Part shown: piece after piece, positions 6,558 to 8,386 of the stretch | Layout of the letters: the number at the start of each line of letters is the position of its first letter | How positions within the stretch are numbered: the stretch's first letter is position 1 | NCBI GenBank assembly: GCA_012511485.1 | Contig: JAAZFZ010000328.1 | Location: 1 to 8,386 of the forward strand | DNA from: Clostridiales bacterium | GTDB taxonomy: Bacteria > Bacillota > Clostridia > Oscillospirales > Acutalibacteraceae | Length of the DNA: 8,386 bases | Direction: 5' to 3' | Notes under the pieces: model-generated | Told to the model about the DNA's origin: nothing | Seen by the model: the letters and a program-made list of their open reading frames with translations, nothing else | The model's database searches: none | Translations under genes and position numbers: made by a program

Positions 6558-8386
6558 AATCGCAAAAACCGCTGGCTTCTGCTTTGGTGTAAACAGAGCG
6601 GTCGATTTGATATATGCACTTCTCGAGCAGGGAAAGAGTGTCTGCACACTCGGCCCACTTATTCATAACCCACAAGTTATTGAAGACTTGAAAAGCAGGG
6701 GGGTAAAAATAATAGAAACCCCTTCCGAAGCTTCAGCTGGTTCAACAATTGTTATCAGGACTCACGGCGTTCCAAAAGCAATCAAGGAGCAAATAGATTC
6801 CTCTAACGATGAAAGCTGTGATGCTACCTGCCCGTTTGTTAAAAAGATTCATAGGATTGTTTCCGAGCACAGTCGAGAAGATAATATTGTTTTAATTGCC
6901 GGCGATAAGTCACATCCGGAAGTTCAGGGTATTAGAAGCTATTGCATAGGGCAATCGTATGTATTCAAAAATGCCGATGAATTGGAAGAAATCTTGAATA
7001 CGCATCCAAATATAAAGAATTGTGAAATTACTGCTGTTGCACAAACTACTTTTAGTGTCAAAGAATGGGATTTGTGTACAGAAAAAATAAAAATACTATG
7101 TACAAATGCAAATCTTTTTGATACAATATGTAATGCGACTCATGATAGGCAGCATGAAGCTAGAGATTTGGCTGCTGCCTCTGATGTCATGATTATAATC
7201 GGAGGCCGTCAAAGTTCAAATACGGCCAAGCTATATGCAGTGTGTAACGAAATCAGCCCAACTTATCTTATTGAAGACCCTGCAGAGCTTTATGATATCG
7301 ATTTTTTCGGTTATAATTATATAGGCGTTACTGCGGGGGCATCTACTCCTGCTGGCATAATAAAGGAGGTACTTCAAACCATGTCCGAGATTTTAAATGA
7401 AAACGTTACCGAAGAAATAGTTAAGGAGGACGCAACGGAAGTCCAGTCTAATGATGAGATGGATTTTTTTGAGGCACTTGAGGAATCGCTAAAGAGCATG
7501 AGCTCCGACCAAAAAGTGCGTGGCGTTGTTATGGGTATTAATCCCACTGAAATACAAGTTGATATCGGCAGAAAGCACGCTGGATATGTGCCAATTGACG
7601 AATACAGTTCCGACCCTAATGCCGACCCGCAAAATGAACTGAAAATCGGTGACGAGATTAATCTTATTATTATGAAAACCAATGACGCTGAAGGAACTGT
7701 AATGCTTTCCAAAAAACGCTATGATGCAGCAAAGTCATGGAATGAAATTATTGATGCTGCTGAAACTGACACTGTTTTTGAAGGCACTGTTGTTGAAGTT
7801 ATCAAGGGCGGAATTCTTGTGCTTGTTAATGGAGTGAGAGTTTTTGTTCCTGCTTCACTTGCCACAGAGTCAAGAGGGGATTCCCTTGAAGCACTGCTCA
7901 ACACAAATGTTAAGCTTCGCATAATCGAAGTCAACCGCCAGCGCAAGCGTGCGGTAGGCTCTATCCGTGCTGTTCTCAAGGATTCCCGCAAGGAAGCAGC
8001 CGATGCTTTCTGGGCTCAGGCAGCAGAGGGGCAGGTATATAAAGGCATTGTTAAATCTATGACATCATACGGTGCTTTTGTTGATATCGGGGGAGTAGAC
8101 GGTATGATACATATATCCGAACTCTCATGGAAACGCATTAAGCATCCTTCCGATGTAGTCAGCATCGGTCAGGAAGTTGAGGTTCATATTAAGGCTCTTG
8201 ATTTTGAGAAAAGAAAGATATCTCTCGGTTACAAAAAGCTTTCCGACAACCCCTGGGAGATTCTTCGCCGAACCTACGAGGTCGGTTCTGTTATCGAGTC
8301 TGAGATTATCGGAATGACAACTTTCGGTGCTTTTGCAACAGTTATTCCCGGTATTGATGGGCTTATCCATATTTCTCAGATTGCCA
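6547..8386 (+). CDS. ispH-rpsA: IspH-ribosomal protein S1 fusion (partial at right edge)
   Basis: An uninterrupted frame of 613 codons to the window edge. Residues 1-278 are a complete HMBPP reductase, the last step of the MEP isoprenoid pathway. The three cluster-ligating cysteines are Cys12 (GFCFGVNRAV), Cys95 (DATCPFV) and Cys195 (TICNAT). His40, His73, His123, Glu125, the GGRQSSNT loop and the TAGAST end are in place. An acidic linker (about 279-304) leads to the S1 N-terminal helix DFFEALEESLKS (306-317). Then come S1 repeats at about 322-391, 409-475 and 496-564, and a fourth begins near 579 and is cut. S1 binds mRNA on the 30S subunit. The ATG at 6547 has GGGAGG six nt upstream and overlaps plsC by 11 bp. 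The fusion is known from clostridia, so it is not an artefact in itself. An internal ATG at 7381 with a strong ribosome site might give separate S1. Confidence 0.93.
   Translation, partial: MQIKIAKTAGFCFGVNRAVDLIYALLEQGKSVCTLGPLIHNPQVIEDLKSRGVKIIETPSEASAGSTIVIRTHGVPKAIKEQIDSSNDESCDATCPFVKKIHRIVSEHSREDNIVLIAGDKSHPEVQGIRSYCIGQSYVFKNADELEEILNTHPNIKNCEITAVAQTTFSVKEWDLCTEKIKILCTNANLFDTICNATHDRQHEARDLAAASDVMIIIGGRQSSNTAKLYAVCNEISPTYLIEDPAELYDIDFFGYNYIGVTAGASTPAGIIKEVLQTMSEILNENVTEEIVKEDATEVQSNDEMDFFEALEESLKSMSSDQKVRGVVMGINPTEIQVDIGRKHAGYVPIDEYSSDPNADPQNELKIGDEINLIIMKTNDAEGTVMLSKKRYDAAKSWNEIIDAAETDTVFEGTVVEVIKGGILVLVNGVRVFVPASLATESRGDSLEALLNTNVKLRIIEVNRQRKRAVGSIRAVLKDSRKEAADAFWAQAAEGQVYKGIVKSMTSYGAFVDIGGVDGMIHISELSWKRIKHPSDVVSIGQEVEVHIKALDFEKRKISLGYKKLSDNPWEILRRTYEVGSVIESEIIGMTTFGAFATVIPGIDGLIHISQIA
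7099..7127 (+). promoter_or_regulatory. Possible internal promoter within the IspH part
   Basis: TGTACA at 7099-7104 (four of six -35 bases), 17 bp, and TACAAT at 7122-7127 (five of six -10 bases) preceded by TG at 7119-7120, the extended -10 form. It would start a transcript about 245 nt before the internal S1 start. The -10 lies in codons for the essential TICNAT cysteine motif, so protein constraint can explain these bases. Speculative. Confidence 0.25.
7362..7370 (+). promoter_or_regulatory. Internal ribosome binding site before the S1 part
   Basis: AAAGGAGGT, an essentially perfect Shine-Dalgarno sequence, lies inside the fused frame 10 nt before the in-frame ATG at 7381, exactly at the junction between the IspH end and the S1 linker. 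The same bases encode Ile-Lys-Glu-Val, a common IspH ending, so coding constraint may explain part of the match. Initiation here would yield S1 without IspH. Confidence 0.55.

Noticed and set aside
6547..7400. The joining of IspH and S1 as a sequencing error or assembly artefact that removed a stop codon.
   Set aside because: The frame is continuous with a plausible linker and both domains intact, and this fusion is known from many clostridial genomes.
7374..8370. Leftward open frames opposite the S1 coding part.
   Set aside because: They are antisense shadows of a strongly conserved gene, with no ribosome sites or recognisable protein motifs.

Overview
The window looks like a chromosomal segment from an anaerobic member of Clostridia (Bacillota), plausibly a gut Oscillospirales/Ruminococcaceae-type bacterium. 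The basis is moderately AT-rich DNA, consensus-type Shine-Dalgarno sites, the gene order flavoprotein - cmk - plsC - ispH, and above all an IspH reading frame that continues without a stop into ribosomal protein S1. From general knowledge, that fusion is a clostridial trait. I cannot assign a genus from sequence alone.

Left part (1-2950, minus strand): a short leftward operon. It starts with a 762-residue GH95-type alpha-L-fucosidase with no visible signal peptide (662-2950). A small HAD-IB phosphatase-like protein follows 27 bp later (56-634, probably starting at TTG). The first four codons of a third gene with a good ribosome site then run off the left edge (1-12). The operon is served by a perfect consensus sigma-A-type promoter (TTGACA, 17 bp, TATAAT at 3018-2990) with a small dyad over its -10 and start point. 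This suggests a regulated catabolic unit acting inside the cell on imported fucosylated glycans or glycosides. No transporter is visible.

Middle (2951-3120): a 170-bp divergent control region. Besides the leftward promoter it holds a weaker rightward promoter (TTGATT, 17 bp, TAGAAT) and three short dyads that could be operators.

Right part (3121-8386, plus strand): five genes packed head to tail. They are a MurR/RpiR-type sugar-phosphate-responsive regulator, an HI0933/BaiN/YhiN-type FAD protein, cytidylate kinase (cmk), a PlsC-type 1-acylglycerol-3-phosphate acyltransferase, and the IspH-S1 fusion cut by the right edge. Junctions are a 4-bp overlap, a 23-bp gap, a 14-bp overlap and an 11-bp overlap, which points to one transcript and translational coupling. 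The genes join nucleotide supply, phospholipid synthesis, isoprenoid synthesis and translation under a cassette headed by a sugar-responsive regulator.

I found no clearly undescribed system, mobile element, CRISPR array, tRNA or rRNA. The most worthwhile points are the internal ribosome site (and possible internal promoter) that could release free S1 from the IspH-S1 gene, and the very strong divergent promoter with candidate operators between the fucosidase and the RpiR gene.
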